The position numbers and the translations under genes were made by a program. Below are positions 1 through 8,240 of a stretch of DNA of 55,985 nt, piece after piece (position 1 is the first letter of the stretch; the number at the start of each line of letters is the position of its first letter). The stretch covers positions 87,263 through 143,247 of the forward strand of contig VGOM01000002.1 in assembly GCA_016875915.1 (NCBI GenBank), read 5' to 3'. Below the pieces are notes generated by a model. It was not told the origin of the DNA. It worked only from the letters and a program-made list of their open reading frames with translations, and made no database searches. The DNA is from Chloroflexota bacterium (lineage in GTDB: Bacteria; Chloroflexota; Dehalococcoidia; UBA2247; RBG-13-53-26).

Positions 1-764
1 AGGGCAGGCTTGCCCCATGGAGTCTTGGGGGGCATCCCCCTCGGAGACCTGCCTTCTCCACCGCCGTGTGGATGATCCCGGGGGCTCATCGCTGAACCGC
101 GTACTGCGGGCCGCTTGCCTTTCCACCGGCTGCGCCCCGCCTTGCCCAACTTCACATTCTGATGATCAACGTTGCTCACCTGGCCCACTGTGGCCATGCA
201 GACACTGGGGATCTTCCGCACCTCACCGGAGGGCAGCCGGACCAGGCTGTACACATCGTCTCTGCCAACGATCTGAGCATACGTGCCGGCGCTCCGGACG
301 ATCTGAGCCCCTCTCTTGGTCTGGAGCTCGATGTTGTGGATCATGATGCCCACCGGAATCCGGCCCAGAGGCAGGGCATTGCCCACCTTCACCTCGGCAT
401 CCGGGCCTGAGGAGATGCTCTGCCCCGGCACTAGTCCCACCGGGGCAATGATATAGCGCTTCTCCCCATCGACATACTGCACCAGGGCGATGTAGGCCGA
501 GCGATTGGGATCGTATTCGATGGCCAGCACTTCGGCGGCCATGCCGGGTTTGTCCCTCTTGAAGTCAATCACCCTGAGCATCCGCTTGGAGCCGCCACCC
601 CTGTGGCGCACCGTTATCCTGCCCTGGTTGTTACGGCCCGCCTTCTTCTTCAATGGCAGAAGCAGGGACTTCTCCGGCCTCTTCTTCTTGGTGACTTCTT
701 CAAAGGTCAGGCCGGTCATCCCGCGCCTGCCTGGAGAAGTCGGTTTGTATTCCTTAAGCGCCAT
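1..764 (-). CDS. rplB: 50S ribosomal protein L2, partial (3' end off the left edge)
   Basis: Primary rRNA-binding protein of the large subunit, needed for subunit joining and the peptidyl transferase centre. About 254 codons are visible from the ATG at 762-764; L2 is usually about 275 residues, so some 20 C-terminal residues lie outside the window. The N-terminus ([14 protein letters not shown]) and the late motif [10 protein letters not shown], which holds the conserved His near the peptidyl transferase centre, are both present. It starts 2 bases after the rplW stop, as in a translationally coupled S10 operon. The truncation is only the window edge. Confidence 0.97.
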   Translation of the reverse strand, partial: MALKEYKPTSPGRRGMTGLTFEEVTKKKRPEKSLLLPLKKKAGRNNQGRITVRHRGGGSKRMLRVIDFKRDKPGMAAEVLAIEYDPNRSAYIALVQYVDGEKRYIIAPVGLVPGQSISSGPDAEVKVGNALPLGRIPVGIMIHNIELQTKRGAQIVRSAGTYAQIVGRDDVYSLVRLPSGEVRKIPSVCMATVGQVSNVDHQNVKLGKAGRSRWKGKRPAVRGSAMSPRDHPHGGGEGRSPRGMPPKTPWGKPA

Positions 765-766
765 TC

Positions 767-1051
767 TTACACGCCTTCAAAGAACTGAATCTTCTGTCCC
801 TCTCCAAGGGTGACCAAAGCCTTCTTCCACGGAGAGGTCCGCACCTGGTGCCTGCCCATCCGCTTGGTCTTGCCATGCACAGTAATCACGTTAACGCTGA
901 CCACCTTGACATTGAATGCCCTCTCCACCGCTTCCTTGACCTGACGCTTGTTGGCGCCCTCGGCGACCTCGAAGGCATACTTGTTCTGCCCTTGAAGGGC
1001 GATGTTCTTCTCGGTGATGATGGGCCGGCGCAGCACTTCGTAGGAGTCCAT
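767..1051 (-). CDS. rplW: 50S ribosomal protein L23
   Basis: Large-subunit protein at the exit tunnel and docking site for trigger factor and SRP. At 94 residues it has normal family length. It opens with the typical [16 protein letters not shown] stretch and contains the basic loop [11 protein letters not shown]. It sits 3 bases after rplD and 2 bases before rplB in the usual L4-L23-L2 order, so translational coupling is likely. Identification rests on both sequence and context. Confidence 0.97.
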   Translation of the reverse strand: MDSYEVLRRPIITEKNIALQGQNKYAFEVAEGANKRQVKEAVERAFNVKVVSVNVITVHGKTKRMGRHQVRTSPWKKALVTLGEGQKIQFFEGV

Positions 1052-1054
1052 CCT

Positions 1055-1702
1055 CTAGCCGCTCCTCGAGGCACAGCGTTCCCTGGTCAGGATGTCCTCG
1101 ACACAGCGCACACCATCCACGGTAATCACCAGGAACTTGTGCGAAAGCAGGTCCACCACATTGAGCAGAGCCGCAGGCGAGGTCTTCGTCCTGGGCAGGT
1201 TCCGCGCCGCCCGGACCAAACCGGCTTCCGGTTTCGGCGTGACCACCAGGGCCGAGCCCTTCACGTCCAGGGCCCTAAGGACCTGGGCCATCTCCACAGT
1301 CTTTGACTCCTTCAGCGGGAGCTGATCCACAACCACGAGCTCACCCGCTGAGGCCTTGGCCGAGAGGAGGCATTTGATGGCCAGACGCCGCATCTTCCGG
1401 GGCATTCTCTGCCCGTAGCCCCTGGGGTGGGGCCCAAAGACGACACCACCACCCCTGAGCAGCGGCGAGCGCAGACTGCCGCGGCGGGCCCGCCCGGTAT
1501 GCTTCTGACGGTAGACCTTCCTCGTGCTCCCGGATACCTCCCCCCTGGTCTTGGTGTCCGCTGTCCCCTGGCGGCCGTTGGCCAACTGCCTCACCATGGC
1601 CTGATGCACCACAGCTTCATTGAAGGGCAGGGCAAAGACCCGGTCCTCCAACTCCAACTGCTCAACGGTGTCGCCCTGAACATTGCGTACCGGGCACTTC
1701 AT
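1055..1702 (-). CDS. rplD: 50S ribosomal protein L4
   Basis: Large-subunit protein whose extended loop lines the exit tunnel; in enterobacteria it also autoregulates the S10 operon. The product is 215 residues. The diagnostic loop (TGRARRGSLRSPLLRGGG followed by VVFGPHPRGY) lies about residues 70-100. It directly follows rplC (2-base gap) and precedes rplW. No sequence evidence for L4-mediated autoregulation was seen. Confidence 0.97.
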   Translation of the reverse strand: MKCPVRNVQGDTVEQLELEDRVFALPFNEAVVHQAMVRQLANGRQGTADTKTRGEVSGSTRKVYRQKHTGRARRGSLRSPLLRGGGVVFGPHPRGYGQRMPRKMRRLAIKCLLSAKASAGELVVVDQLPLKESKTVEMAQVLRALDVKGSALVVTPKPEAGLVRAARNLPRTKTSPAALLNVVDLLSHKFLVITVDGVRCVEDILTRERCASRSG

Positions 1703-1704
1703 GT

Positions 1705-2349
1705 CTATCTTCTCTTCCTGGCCGACTTCCGGCTGATAAGCACGATCCCGCCCACAGCGCCGGGCACGGCGCCCTTCACCAGGATAAGGTTCCGGTTGGA
1801 ATCCGCCTGGATCACCTCGAGATTGCGCACGGTCACTCTGGCATTCCCCATGTGGCCGGCCATACGGGTGCCCTTATACACTCTCCCCGGGGACGTAGTC
1901 CCTCCCACGGAGCCGGGCGCCCGGTGGCGGTCCGACTGGCCGTGGGTCTTCGGCCCTCCCCGGAAGTGATATCGTTTCACGCCCCCGGCGAAGCCTCTGC
2001 CCTTCGACACGCCGACGACATCGACCTTCTCACCCTTCTCAAACAGGCTGGCATCCAGGGCCTGGCCCACCTCAAATGGGCCGATATCATCCAGCCTGAA
2101 CTCGTTGAGATACCTCAACTCCCGTCCTGCCGCCTTGAGGTGCCCCTTCTCCGGGGAGTTGCAGCGCTTTGTTGCCCAGAAGCCCAACTGCACCGCGTCG
2201 TAGCCATCCTTCGCCTTCGTCTTCTTCTGGACGACGAAACAGGGTCCCGCCTCGATGGCGGTGATCGCTTCCAGAAGACCTTGATCGTCGAAGATCTGCG
2301 TCATGCCCAGCTTGCGGCCAATGATGGCCTTACTCACTGTTCCTGCCAT
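1705..2349 (-). CDS. rplC: 50S ribosomal protein L3
   Basis: Large-subunit assembly-initiator protein reaching the peptidyl transferase centre. At 214 residues it is normal length. The start MAGTVSKAIIGRKLGMTQIF and the central stretch THGQSDRHRAPGSVGG are family signatures. There is a 45-base gap after rpsJ and 2 bases before rplD, consistent with the S10 operon. Confidence 0.97.
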   Translation of the reverse strand: MAGTVSKAIIGRKLGMTQIFDDQGLLEAITAIEAGPCFVVQKKTKAKDGYDAVQLGFWATKRCNSPEKGHLKAAGRELRYLNEFRLDDIGPFEVGQALDASLFEKGEKVDVVGVSKGRGFAGGVKRYHFRGGPKTHGQSDRHRAPGSVGGTTSPGRVYKGTRMAGHMGNARVTVRNLEVIQADSNRNLILVKGAVPGAVGGIVLISRKSARKRR

Positions 2350-2394
2350 GTCAAGTCCAATCAGCCAACGTCTCCGAGATCAGGACGCCCTGTA

Positions 2395-2703
2395 TCACAG
2401 CTTGATCTCCACATCCACTCCGGCGGGGAGATTGAGCCGGGTCAGGGACTCGATGGTCTTCGTGGTGGGATCAAGGATATCGATCAGCCGCCGGTGGGTT
2501 CTGATCTCGAACTGCTCCCTGGAGTCCTTGTCTATGAATGGGGACCGAATGACGCAGAATTTCTGGATGCGCGTGGGTAGGGGCACCGGTCCGGCCACCC
2601 TGGCCCCGGTCTGCTCCGCGGTGGCCGTAATCTGAGCCGCCGACTGATCCAGCACCCGGTGATCGAAGGATTTCAACTTGATACGGATCTTCTGCTTTGG
2701 CAC
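2395..2703 (-). CDS. rpsJ: 30S ribosomal protein S10
   Basis: Small-subunit head protein; in other bacteria it also pairs with NusB in antitermination. The 102-residue product contains the typical [14 protein letters not shown] start and [19 protein letters not shown] segment. It starts 2 bases after the fusA stop. There is no tuf gene between fusA and rpsJ, unlike the common str operon. Confidence 0.97.
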   Translation of the reverse strand: MPKQKIRIKLKSFDHRVLDQSAAQITATAEQTGARVAGPVPLPTRIQKFCVIRSPFIDKDSREQFEIRTHRRLIDILDPTTKTIESLTRLNLPAGVDVEIKL

Positions 2704-2705
2704 GT

Positions 2706-4790
2706 CTACGTCACCCTTCCCTTGATCCTGGCGATGACCTGCTCCATCAGAGGCGGAGGCACCACCTGATACTCATGGAACTCCATGGAATGGGTCGCCT
2801 TGCCCTGGCTCAACGACCGGAGCACCGTGGTGTAGCCGAAGGTCTCCCCCACTGGGATGAGCCCGTGAATGACCCTCATGTCTCCCTGAACCTCGACGCC
2901 TTCGATCTGAGCCCTTCTGGCATCGACATCGGCCAGTATCTCGCCCAGGAACTGCTCGGGGACAAATATCTCCAATTTCATGATGGGCTCCAGGAGCACC
3001 GGCCCGGCCTGCCTCACTCCCTCTTTCAGAGCGATAGAGCCGGCCATCTTGAAGGCCACCTCTGAGGAGTCGACTTCGTGATAGCTGCCGTCCCGCAGAG
3101 TCACCTTCAAGTCCACCAGTGGGTAGTTCGCCAGAACGCCTCTCTGCAGGGCTTCCTTCACCCCGGCTTCAACAGACGGGATGTACTCCCTGGGGATCGC
3201 TCCTGCCTTTATCTTGCTGGCGAAGGAGAATCCGCTGCCTCTCTCGCCGGGTTCAACCTCGATCGCCACATGGCCGTACTGGCCCCTTCCGCCGAACTGC
3301 TTGATGAACTTGCCTTCGGCCTCCGCTGGTTCGGTAATCGTCTCCCTGTAGGCCACCTCAGGCTTGCCCAGCTTGGCGTCAACCCTGAACTCGCGCTTCA
3401 TCCGCTCCAGTATCACTTCCAGGTGGAGCTCTCCCATGCCAGAGACAATGGTCTGGCCCGTTTCACCATCATAGTGAGTCTCGAAGGTGGGGTCTTCCTC
3501 GGTCAGCTTCATCAGGGCTTCCCCGATCCTGTCCTCGTCAGCCTTGGTCCTGGCCTCGATGGCCACCGAGACCACGGGGTTGGGGAAGCGGATGGCTTCG
3601 AGGAGTATCGGTGCCGCCGGATCGCACAGCGTGTCTCCGGTGAGGGTGTTCTTCAATCCGATGGCCGCCACGATTCCGCCGGCAGAGATGCTGTCAACCT
3701 CCTCCCGGTTGTTGGCATGCATCCTCAGTATCCTGCCCAGACGCTCCTTCTGATCTCTGGCGGCATTGAGCAGCTTTGTCCCAGGCTCGGCTCTCCCCGA
3801 GTAGACCCTGAGGTACACCAAGCGCCCCACGAATGGATCGGTGACTACCTTGAAGGCCAGCGCCGAGAAAGGCGCTTCGTCTTCCGGCGGGCGCGTGACT
3901 GCCGCGCCGGTCTCCGGCTCCACACCCTTGACTGCCGGGACATCCAGCGGCGACGGCAGGTAGTCCACTATGGCTTCCAGCAGCATCTGGATGCCCTTGT
4001 TGCCCAGGGCACTGCCGCAGAGGACCGGCACCACCCGGTTGGCCAGGCATGCCCGGCGCAGGGCGGCTTTCATCTCCGGGGCCCCAATCTCACGTCCTTC
4101 CAGATAGGCATGCATCAGCGGCTCGTCTTCCTCGGCCAGCTTCTCCACAAGGGTTTCCCGGCCCTTCCGAGCCTGCTCTCTGCATTCCTCGGGGATCTCC
4201 CCTTCCATGGGCTCCGTGTCGGCATCCCCCGAGAAGCGGTAGGACTTCCTCTCCACCAGATCCACCATCCCCTCGAACGACTTCTCCTCGCCGAGAGGCA
4301 ACTGAACAGGAATGGCTTTGGCGCCCAGAACCTTGCCAATCATGTCGATGGTGCGGTGCAGGTCAGCGCCCACCCGGTCCATCTTGTTCACGAAACACAC
4401 CCGCGGCACATGGTACTTGTTGGCCTGCCGCCATACCGTCTCCGACTGGGGCTGGACGCCGGCCACGGCGTCGAAGACCACCACTCCACCGTCGAGGACG
4501 CGGAGACTCCGCTCCACCTCGGCGGTGAAATCCACGTGACCTGGGGTATCGATGATATTGATCCGGTGGTCCAGCCAGTAGCAGGTTGTGGCCGCGGCCG
4601 TGATGGTGATGCCCCTCTCCCGTTCTTGATCCATCCAGTCCATCACCGCTGTCCCCTCATCCACACCACCGATCTTGTAGGTACGGCCGGTATAGTACAG
4701 GATCCTCTCGGTGACCGTCGTCTTGCCCGCGTCAATATGGGCAATGACCCCGATGTTCCTGATCTGGCGCAGAGGGAAGGCTTCGATCAT
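2706..4790 (-). CDS. fusA: Elongation factor G
   Basis: Translational GTPase that drives translocation and, with RRF, ribosome recycling. With the ATG at 4790 the protein is 694 residues. The P-loop AHIDAGKTT lies at residues 17-25, with DTPGHVDF (G3) and NKMDR (G4) after it, then domains II-V including the conserved GGRGQYGHV of domain IV. An upstream in-frame GTG at 4877 overlaps the rpsG stop and would add 29 residues. I prefer 4790 because EF-G normally has only about 8-10 residues before RNIG. No clear Shine-Dalgarno precedes 4790, so the coupled GTG remains possible. Confidence 0.96.
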   Translation of the reverse strand: MIEAFPLRQIRNIGVIAHIDAGKTTVTERILYYTGRTYKIGGVDEGTAVMDWMDQERERGITITAAATTCYWLDHRINIIDTPGHVDFTAEVERSLRVLDGGVVVFDAVAGVQPQSETVWRQANKYHVPRVCFVNKMDRVGADLHRTIDMIGKVLGAKAIPVQLPLGEEKSFEGMVDLVERKSYRFSGDADTEPMEGEIPEECREQARKGRETLVEKLAEEDEPLMHAYLEGREIGAPEMKAALRRACLANRVVPVLCGSALGNKGIQMLLEAIVDYLPSPLDVPAVKGVEPETGAAVTRPPEDEAPFSALAFKVVTDPFVGRLVYLRVYSGRAEPGTKLLNAARDQKERLGRILRMHANNREEVDSISAGGIVAAIGLKNTLTGDTLCDPAAPILLEAIRFPNPVVSVAIEARTKADEDRIGEALMKLTEEDPTFETHYDGETGQTIVSGMGELHLEVILERMKREFRVDAKLGKPEVAYRETITEPAEAEGKFIKQFGGRGQYGHVAIEVEPGERGSGFSFASKIKAGAIPREYIPSVEAGVKEALQRGVLANYPLVDLKVTLRDGSYHEVDSSEVAFKMAGSIALKEGVRQAGPVLLEPIMKLEIFVPEQFLGEILADVDARRAQIEGVEVQGDMRVIHGLIPVGETFGYTTVLRSLSQGKATHSMEFHEYQVVPPPLMEQVIARIKGRVT

Positions 4791-4870
4791 TTCCCGGGTT
4801 CTGGTCCTGTCTCGTCCTGGCTCAGCCAGGCCAATCGATCCGGAGTGCTGCTTCGTGATCACTGGGCTCT

Positions 4871-5341
4871 CTACCACCTGAAGTGGGCGAAGGCCCTGTT
4901 GGCCTCGGCCATCTTGTGCGTCTCCTCACGCTTCTTGACCGCGGCCCCCTGACCACGGAAGGCATCCACGATCTCGGCGGCAAGCTTCTCCGACATCGAC
5001 TTGCCGCTGCGCGCCCTCGCCGAGTCTATCAGCCAGCGCACGGCCATGGCTGTACCGCGATAGCCGGTGACCTCCATCGGCACCTGATACGTGGCACCGG
5101 CAACACGGCGGCCTTTGACCTGCAGCAGCGGAGTGGCGTTCTTCACCGCCTGCTCCAGCACGTCAGCGGCTGGCTTCTTCACCTGTTCTGACGCGATGTC
5201 CAGAGCCGAGTAGACTATCCCTTCGGCCGTCCTCTTCTTCCCCCACTTCATTATCTTCTTGATCAGATGGGACACCAGCAGGCTGCCGTACTTGGTATCC
5301 GGCTGTTGCGCCCTCTTTACAATCCTACCTCTTCTCGGCAT
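4871..5341 (-). CDS. rpsG: 30S ribosomal protein S7
   Basis: Primary 16S rRNA-binding protein of the small-subunit head. At 156 residues it is exactly family length. It starts [20 protein letters not shown] and contains the family stretches [14 protein letters not shown] and [14 protein letters not shown]. It is second in the str operon after rpsL (70-base spacer) and is followed by fusA. In E. coli S7 autoregulates the operon; nothing here shows that directly. Confidence 0.97.
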   Translation of the reverse strand: MPRRGRIVKRAQQPDTKYGSLLVSHLIKKIMKWGKKRTAEGIVYSALDIASEQVKKPAADVLEQAVKNATPLLQVKGRRVAGATYQVPMEVTGYRGTAMAVRWLIDSARARSGKSMSEKLAAEIVDAFRGQGAAVKKREETHKMAEANRAFAHFRW

Positions 5342-5411
5342 CCCTCAATCTCCAGACCACAAAAAAAACCCGGGCATCTGCGCCCTCCGCCCCGTCAGGC
5401 ATACCAAAGCC

Positions 5412-5846
5412 CTAGGTGACGGAGGCCCCCGAGTCCTTTGCGCGTTTTGCTCCGTATCTGCTGCGGCCTTGCCGGCGGTTAGCCACACCCCCAGTGTCCA
5501 GGCTGCCGCGCACGATATGGTAGCGCACGCCAGGCAAATCCTTCACTCGGCCTCCACGAACCAGGACCACCGAGTGCTCTTGCAGATTGTGCCCCTCTCC
5601 AGGGATATAGGCGGTTACTTCTATGCCATTGGTCAACCTGACCCTGGCGATCTTGCGCAACGCCGAGTTGGGCTTCTTGGGGGTCATGGTCCTCACCTGG
5701 ATGCAGACCCCTCTCTTCTGCGGAGAACCCTTGGTCTTGACCACCCGCCGTTTGAGTTGGTTCAATCCAAAGCACAGCGACGGCGACTTGGTCTTCCGCA
5801 GTATTCTCTTTCGGCGGTGCCGCACGAGTTGGTTGATTGTTGGCAT
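5412..5846 (-). CDS. rpsL: 30S ribosomal protein S12
   Basis: Decoding-centre protein. At 144 residues it is slightly longer than many homologues, with extra residues at the C-terminus. The two decoding loops are wild-type-like: [11 protein letters not shown] and [12 protein letters not shown], both with the Lys linked to streptomycin sensitivity. An SD-like GGAG lies 12 bases before the ATG. It is the first gene of the str-S10 operon; a good sigma-70-type promoter is just upstream (5881-5909). Confidence 0.97.
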   Translation of the reverse strand: MPTINQLVRHRRKRILRKTKSPSLCFGLNQLKRRVVKTKGSPQKRGVCIQVRTMTPKKPNSALRKIARVRLTNGIEVTAYIPGEGHNLQEHSVVLVRGGRVKDLPGVRYHIVRGSLDTGGVANRRQGRSRYGAKRAKDSGASVT

Positions 5847-5880
5847 TATCCGCGCCTACTCCAAAAGGCAACGAGCATGT

Positions 5881-5909
5881 AATTTATCATCATCGACATC
5901 AGAAGTCAA
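5881..5909 (-). promoter_or_regulatory. Promoter of the str-S10 ribosomal operon
   Basis: On the minus strand a -35 TTGACT (5904-5909) and a -10 TAAATT (5881-5886) are separated by exactly 17 bases, about 35 bases upstream of the rpsL ATG. A second minus-strand candidate further up has a perfect TATAAT at 6060-6065 with TGGACT at 6084-6089 (18-base spacer), giving a longer leader. Confidence 0.7.
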
Positions 5910-6106
5910 GAACGCCGTGCGAGATCCGCATAGCCAGCCACACGTTTCTCGCGCAGTTCACCCGGAGAGAGCGCAGGTGTGATTGAAACACCGGCCCCAG
6001 ATGAGGGCGAAATCAACCACTGACAGCCATTACCATACAAGGGCAGAAACAGATTTACTATTATATACTAGGGCCTCCAACAAAGTCCACTTCTCGGGGG
6101 ATCGGC

Positions 6107-6874
6107 ATGCCGGGCATGATATTCCACATGATGGTTCACGCAACGGCAGGGAAGCCGCCGGTTCTTGCCATCCTGAACGATGCAGCACCGATAACGGGAT
6201 GCACCCGATGGGAGGAGACTCACCGCCGGAGTCTGGTTCAACCTCTCTGGGACTTCCTGAGCGCCAACGGCGGCCAGGACATCCGGGAGGCCATGGAGAA
6301 TCACCTCCTGGTGGATGAGTCTCTGCACGGTCCGGGGACTCCCCTCTATCCCGTCATTCTTCGGAGGGAAGCCGAACTGAGAAGCAGCGCCGTGTTTCAA
6401 ACCCCCTTCCCGGAGAACCAGCCCAAGCTGGCCGAGCTGATCGTCGAGACCAGTCTGGACGGTCTGACCGCTGACGTCAACGGCAGCGTGATGGATCTCA
6501 TCGCGGAATCCCAGCGCGAGTGGGACGTCGAGAGGGTCTCCCGGCTCTTCAGTCGTTTCTTCGGACGGGATGCCGGCATGTTCCGCCATGGCTTCGGACT
6601 CCTCAAGGGCATCGATCCACGGAGCATCACCGGCATCGATGGCATCTCCAGGTCCTGGATGGCTGTCTGCGGGGCTGCAGTGGACAACCTCTCCCGCCTG
6701 GAACCCGACCGGGCCTTCCAGCCATGGTATGACTACCTCACCCGGTGCTTCTCCAGCCAGGAGACCATGGCCGTGCTGAGAGAGCTGGAGTCGTCCGCCA
6801 GGAGCGAACTGGAGGGCATTTGGGCCCGGATTATCGCCGCCCTTGACCCCCGCCTCAAGCCGCAGACTGCCTGA
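6107..6874 (+). CDS. Hypothetical protein, 255 residues
   Basis: I do not recognise the family. The product is acidic to neutral, without signal peptide or membrane segment, and reads as a mostly helical soluble protein with many Leu/Glu heptad-like stretches and several Trp. A GGGGG tract 7 bases before the ATG can serve as ribosome binding site; an ATG at 6116 is an alternative start. It stands alone, divergent from the ribosomal operon and convergent with the pyrimidine operon. A 309-residue reading frame on the other strand covers it, but its Gly/Pro/His-rich composition looks like a shadow. A TATACT at 6064-6069 may be the -10 element, without a clear -35. Confidence 0.7.
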   Translation: MPGMIFHMMVHATAGKPPVLAILNDAAPITGCTRWEETHRRSLVQPLWDFLSANGGQDIREAMENHLLVDESLHGPGTPLYPVILRREAELRSSAVFQTPFPENQPKLAELIVETSLDGLTADVNGSVMDLIAESQREWDVERVSRLFSRFFGRDAGMFRHGFGLLKGIDPRSITGIDGISRSWMAVCGAAVDNLSRLEPDRAFQPWYDYLTRCFSSQETMAVLRELESSARSELEGIWARIIAALDPRLKPQTA

Positions 6875-6950
6875 TCGACGACCGGATCGCGGGAGTAACA
6901 TCACCTCGAGCCCGACGGGAGTCCCATAATGGCCATCCCAGGCCATCCAC

Positions 6951-6981
6951 CCCGAATGAAACGCCAGACCGGTGTCTGGCG
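6951..6981 (-). terminator. Probable intrinsic terminator of the pyr operon
   Basis: An 8-bp perfect stem (6962-6969 with 6974-6981, loop CGGT) is followed on the minus strand by TTTCATT. It lies just past the stop of the last gene of the pyrimidine operon. The U-tract is short, so strength is uncertain. Confidence 0.5.
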
Positions 6982-6989
6982 GATGCTCC

Positions 6990-7406
6990 CTATTCACCCA
7001 TGATCTGGACCGCTATCTCTCTGGAACGAGGTCGGTTGTCGAAGTCGACGTACACGAGCTGCTGCCAGGTCCCCAGCATCATCCTCTTCCCGCTGAAGGG
7101 CACCGTCAGCGAGGGCCCCAGAACAGAGGCCCTCACATGGGAATGGCCATTGCCGTCGCCCCACGCCCGGTCGTGCTGGTAGTCGACCCGGGACGGAATC
7201 AGTCTCTCCCAGCAGGCCTTGAAGTCGGCCACCAGTCCCGGTTCATACTCTATGGTGCCGATGCCCGCTGTTGAGCCCACGGCAAAGAGCGTGACAATGC
7301 CGCTGTCGATGCGGGATCCCTCGATCTCCCCGGCCACCTGTCCGGTGATGTCCACGATGTCGCAGTTGCCGTTCGTCCTGATCTTTATCTGCCTGCTCTC
7401 CACCAA
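6990..7406 (-). CDS. YjbQ/UPF0047 family protein
   Basis: Small beta-rich protein of the YjbQ family, some members of which show secondary thiamine-phosphate synthase activity; the physiological role is unsettled. The family motif region is clear: a His-Asp pair in QHDRAWGDGNGHSHVRA, then LGPSLTVPF and GTWQQLVYVDFDNRPR. The start is TTG at 7406 (or GTG at 7403), supported by an almost complete anti-SD complement, GGAGGTGATCC, 4 bases before the TTG. That site overlaps the pyrK stop, so the gene is the coupled last member of the pyr operon. A link to pyrimidine metabolism is contextual only. Confidence 0.88.
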   Translation of the reverse strand: MVESRQIKIRTNGNCDIVDITGQVAGEIEGSRIDSGIVTLFAVGSTAGIGTIEYEPGLVADFKACWERLIPSRVDYQHDRAWGDGNGHSHVRASVLGPSLTVPFSGKRMMLGTWQQLVYVDFDNRPRSREIAVQIMGE

Positions 7407-7421
7407 TCCGGATCACCTCCA

Positions 7422-8180
7422 TCACCAGATAACATCGTCCAGTTCAAACACGGGGCCGTCATGGCAGACCATGCGCATGCCCGTTCTGGTCCTTGTGGCA
7501 CAGCCGTAGCACGCTCCCAGCCCACAGCCCATCATGGTCTCCAGGGAGATTTGAACGGGTTCGCCGGTCAAGCACTCCTTCCCCGCCATGGAACGGTACA
7601 TGGTCGCCGGCCCGCAGGCGAACACCTGCTCAGCCCGACCCACGCAGCCATCGATGTGGTCAACAGCCATGCCCCTCAGTCCCTCCGAGCCGTCCTCAGT
7701 GACTTCGACGACGCTGGCCCCTGATGGCAGCAGAGACCGGGGATAGAGGCCCGAAGCGCTCCGGGCCCCGACGACTAGGGATACAGCGCGCCCGGACCTT
7801 AGTGCCTCCTCAGCCAGGAAGACCAGTGGGGCAACGCCGATCCCGCCGGCCACCAGCAGCAGGCTCCGCGCCGCTGTCCGGATGGAGAACCCGTTGCCCA
7901 GCGGTCCCAGAAGGTCCACCACGTCACCTTTCCGGCGATATGACAGCCACCCCGTGCCCCGGCCCGCCACGCCGACGAGCAGGGCCAGCCTCTGCCCGCC
8001 GTCAACCCTGTGGACGCTCAGAGGCCGTCGCAACAGGGGATCGTGTCCTGTGCCACAGCGCGCCATGACGAACTGGCCCGGCCGGGCCGCGGCAGCCATC
8101 CCCGGAGCCTCCAGCCACAGGAGGTGTACCTGAGGCATGACCTCTGCGTTCGAAATCACCGTGGCAGTCACCTGTCTCAT
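7422..8180 (-). CDS. pyrK: Dihydroorotate dehydrogenase electron transfer subunit PyrK
   Basis: FAD/[2Fe-2S] subunit that passes electrons from PyrD (type 1B dihydroorotate dehydrogenase) to NAD+. The ferredoxin-reductase-like order is visible: FAD-binding RRPLSVHRV (about residues 50-58), NAD-binding VAGGIGVAPL (about 112-121), and the C-terminal cluster CGLGACYGC plus a Cys 12 residues later (CX4CX2CX11C). Its partner pyrD is not in the window. It follows carB after 60 bases. Confidence 0.92.
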   Translation of the reverse strand: MRQVTATVISNAEVMPQVHLLWLEAPGMAAAARPGQFVMARCGTGHDPLLRRPLSVHRVDGGQRLALLVGVAGRGTGWLSYRRKGDVVDLLGPLGNGFSIRTAARSLLLVAGGIGVAPLVFLAEEALRSGRAVSLVVGARSASGLYPRSLLPSGASVVEVTEDGSEGLRGMAVDHIDGCVGRAEQVFACGPATMYRSMAGKECLTGEPVQISLETMMGCGLGACYGCATRTRTGMRMVCHDGPVFELDDVIW

Positions 8181-8240
8181 GGCCTCACTCTCCAGGGCTG
8201 CACCTCAGCGTCCCGACAGCGGGAACGCCTTTGACAGGTA

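Noticed and set aside
3078-4952. 624-codon open frame on the plus strand
   Set aside because: It is antisense to fusA/rpsG; composition is His/Gly/Leu/Arg-rich without any family pattern, as expected from high-GC third positions of the real gene.
6068-6997. 309-codon open frame on the minus strand
   Set aside because: Covers the hypothetical gene at 6107-6874 and runs through a probable terminator; Gly/Pro/His-rich and overlapping the end of the YjbQ gene. The plus-strand frame is more protein-like, though this is the least certain strand choice in the window.
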